Shown here one piece after another: positions 61,896 to 64,000 of a stretch of DNA of 64,000 nt. The notes below the pieces were generated by a model. It ran no database searches and was not told the origin of the DNA. It saw only the letters and a list, made by a program, of their open reading frames with translations. Each line of letters starts with the position of its first letter. The first letter of the stretch is position 1. Location of the stretch: contig BQMF02000058.1 of the NCBI GenBank assembly GCA_027922465.2, positions 806,001 through 870,000 of the forward strand. The letters are read 5' to 3'. The translations under genes and the position numbers were made by a program. The stretch comes from Turritopsis dohrnii (Eukaryota; Cnidaria; Hydrozoa; Anthoathecata; Oceaniidae).

Positions 61896-63880
61896 AGGAG
61901 ACAAGAGGAGGGCTGGTTCGATTGCACAAATTTTGCAAGCAATTTAAATTTTGTGGTGGTGAAAATCTACTTTTAAAATCTACTTTCTTTGACTTTCTTT
62001 CAATATATACTTTCTTTTCAATATTATACTTCCTTTTTGAGAAATAGCCTTTTAGTTATTTTTTATAGTATAGTTTTGTATTCATTACACTCATTTTTGT
62101 ACTTTTGATCGTTGAACGAATTATTATGCCTGGTGCATCTTTGTTTGAAAGTCTTTTCTGTAAAATCAATGCATACTTTCTATGAAATTCTTGAAGGTGA
62201 CACGGTATATTTGTGGATGACGGACGAGGTTATAGGTAGGCTCTGATGCATGAAGCATTACTAGCAACAAAATCATAACTTAATGTAATCTTTTGAATTA
62301 TACGCAACTCTCTGTTTTATTTTATTTTTTCTGTATCTAATCTGCTGAATGTGCTTCATTGCTAACAGGTATTTCATTATTCAGTGGTTTCTTATATACT
62401 ATTCCTATAAAATGAAATGTGTCTTTTAGATTTGTGTTTCTCAGATTTTGCTTAGATAACATCCTATTTAAATTATTTTAATTATTGTTGGCAATCAAGA
62501 GAAGATGCAACTATAAAAACTCGTTGCCTACAATTTTAATCAAATAAAATAATACTCAATTTTTGAGTTTTCATAATTTCTCTACAGTTAATCTTTTTAA
62601 TGATAGACAAATCTTTTGTGTTATTTCAAAGCTACAGTGATAGTAGGCAGTAGTTAATTTTTATCACCTGTAATATACTTTGTAAATTTAAATTGTTGTT
62701 CTGGCGTCTCAGTAAACAGGATTTTCTAGTATTCTGAATTCATGTAAAGTGTTGATTTGTTTAAATGATATGAGATTACTCAATTTTTTGTGTAACAGTA
62801 AAGTGCTGTTAGGGGATATACAGTTTAAGGCAAAAAATCAACTTTATCTTATTAACATTGTGTGTTTTATGAATTATGTATAACATTAAATTTACTGATT
62901 TTATACGGTATTTTGAACGCATTCTGAATGGTTTATTAAAAAATGAATATAGGCTGGTTTTACATAATCAGGTTTATTTTGCATTATCTATTTAAATCAA
63001 GTCCTTCATTTTGAATGTCTCTTTTGTCACTGATAAAGTTTTTGGAATAGTTTTATTGCAACAAAAAAACAACATAAAACAATATAACGTGCAGCACAGA
63101 GAAATAATTTAAGTTTCTTATTTTTTCAAAATGTGCTAACCCTATGGTAAAATTGAGACAACATCCTTATTTAAGTGATTTACTTTTTGAAACTTGTTAA
63201 TCTGTTTTGTTTTCTTGTTTGTAACCAATGTTGTGCTATATATAGGCCATCACAACTTCTATTCATGATCTTAATGAATTAAGTAATGGAGGTTTATTGT
63301 TTTGTTTAGAAAAGAAGTTTAAAAAATAAAATAAAATGAAAAGAACTTGCTGCTTCCTACTTTTTATTTTATTTATTGATTTCTAATCACAATCTGAGGT
63401 TTCATAAACAGAAAGCAAATGCTATTTTTTTTTTTCGTGTGATTTCTGGTTATAAAATTTCAAAGTTTTTGGAGATTTGTTCCTATTTCTATGGATTGGT
63501 GGTTTTTTATCTTAATAGATAAAGTCTTTGATTTTTTCAAACTAGTCTGAAAGGTAAAATTGATTAAAGTATTAATCAACCATCTTAACTACTTTTGAAC
63601 CTGATTAGATATGTATGAAAAGACTTTTTTCATTCTTTTCTTTGATCATATTTTTGAGTAGGTCTCATAAGGAAAGCTTCTGAAGACGAGAAGCTTAGAT
63701 AAAGCTTAAATTCTTCATTGCTGACCTATTTTTGTTTTTTGATTAACTCCTTTGTGAGTCAGATATATTTATCTGAAAGAATCAGTTGATATGTATATAT
63801 GTTATTTCATACTTTATATCTCAAACATGTTTGCTCTGGATTTCAACATTAATTTGACAAAGTTTTTCTCATTTTTTTAG
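61896..63880. other. AT-rich non-coding stretch before a gene start
   Basis: No exon, ORF or repeat family was recognised in about 2 kb. It is probably an intron or promoter region of the gene that opens at 63902. Confidence 0.45.
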
Positions 63881-63901
63881 GTGTTAATTAATCAGAAAAT
63901 C

Positions 63902-64000
63902 ATGATGGATAGCACTTTGAAATTTATTTTCATGTTAGTTTTTGCTGACACATTTATGGTTGTAATTGGTAATCTTCACAAGAAAGATCTCCCAGTAAAA
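63902..64000 (+). CDS. N-terminus of a secreted or membrane protein, cut by the window edge
   Basis: A good acceptor (TTTTTCTCATTTTTTTAG, ending at 63880) lies 21 bp before ATG. The frame stays open for 33 codons to the end of the window and begins MMDSTLKFIFMLVFADTFMV, which has the charge and hydrophobic core of a signal peptide, followed by IGNLHKKDLPVK. The family cannot be named from this. The acceptor could join a 5' untranslated exon or, in a hydrozoan, a spliced leader. Confidence 0.5.
   Translation, partial: MMDSTLKFIFMLVFADTFMVVIGNLHKKDLPVK

Overview
This is an AT-rich animal nuclear window with spliced genes separated by a dense and mostly decayed mobile-element landscape. The gene content points to a cnidarian, most likely a hydrozoan. 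The evidence is a pair of DEG/ENaC channels of the kind expanded in Hydra (HyNaC-like), and several retroelement ORF families that I know mainly from cnidarian and other invertebrate genomes. The species is inferred, not proven.

Real genes. (1) An apparently intronless prolyl 4-hydroxylase alpha subunit at 6228-7793 (+), with signal peptide and all catalytic residues. (2) A six-exon DEG/ENaC channel at 12141-7861 (-), ending tail-to-tail only 67 bp from gene 1. (3) A paralogous six-exon DEG/ENaC channel at 30749-27542 (-). I rebuilt both channels exon by exon; their intron phases match (0,1,1,2,1), and the exon carrying the second membrane helix is nearly identical between them although the rest has diverged. 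(4) A UBE2D-type ubiquitin-conjugating enzyme at 42702-40715 (-), five exons seen and the first missing; a broken copy of two of its exons lies at 38418-38600. (5) An orphan exon-like block at 31556-31654 (+) and the start of a secreted or membrane protein at 63902-64000 (+), open at the window edge.

Repeats and mobile elements. 1-0.7 kb is a hAT transposase relic. 1.0-3.2 kb, 23.2-23.9 kb and 39.3-40.0 kb hold a 128-bp satellite, inside a mobile composite in at least two of the three places. 13.6-20.9 kb is a six-copy head-to-tail array of a 1.2-kb unit with three conserved CCAAT boxes, followed by an eight-copy minisatellite of about 60 bp. 32.4-34.7 kb holds two copies of a (TCA)n-bearing element, with an inverted part copy at 54.2-55.0 kb. 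35.4-37.9 kb holds relics of an unnamed ORF family and a Penelope-like element. 44.2-47.0 kb is a TTAA-flanked transposon with another element nested inside. 50.2-51.5 kb is a pogo-like element with a transposase fragment and an antisense HIRAN-like ORF. 51.9-54.2 kb is a stack of three different reverse-transcriptase relics. 57-57.8 kb is another nest. 58.3-61.9 kb holds a MITE, a GC-rich minisatellite element and a LINE with one premature stop.

Many short inverted-repeat elements have visible target-site duplications (TA, TTAA, 5, 6 or 9 bp), so several transposase classes have been active here. No rRNA gene, CRISPR array or bacterial-type operon is present; the only tRNA-like sequence is the head of a SINE in a channel intron.
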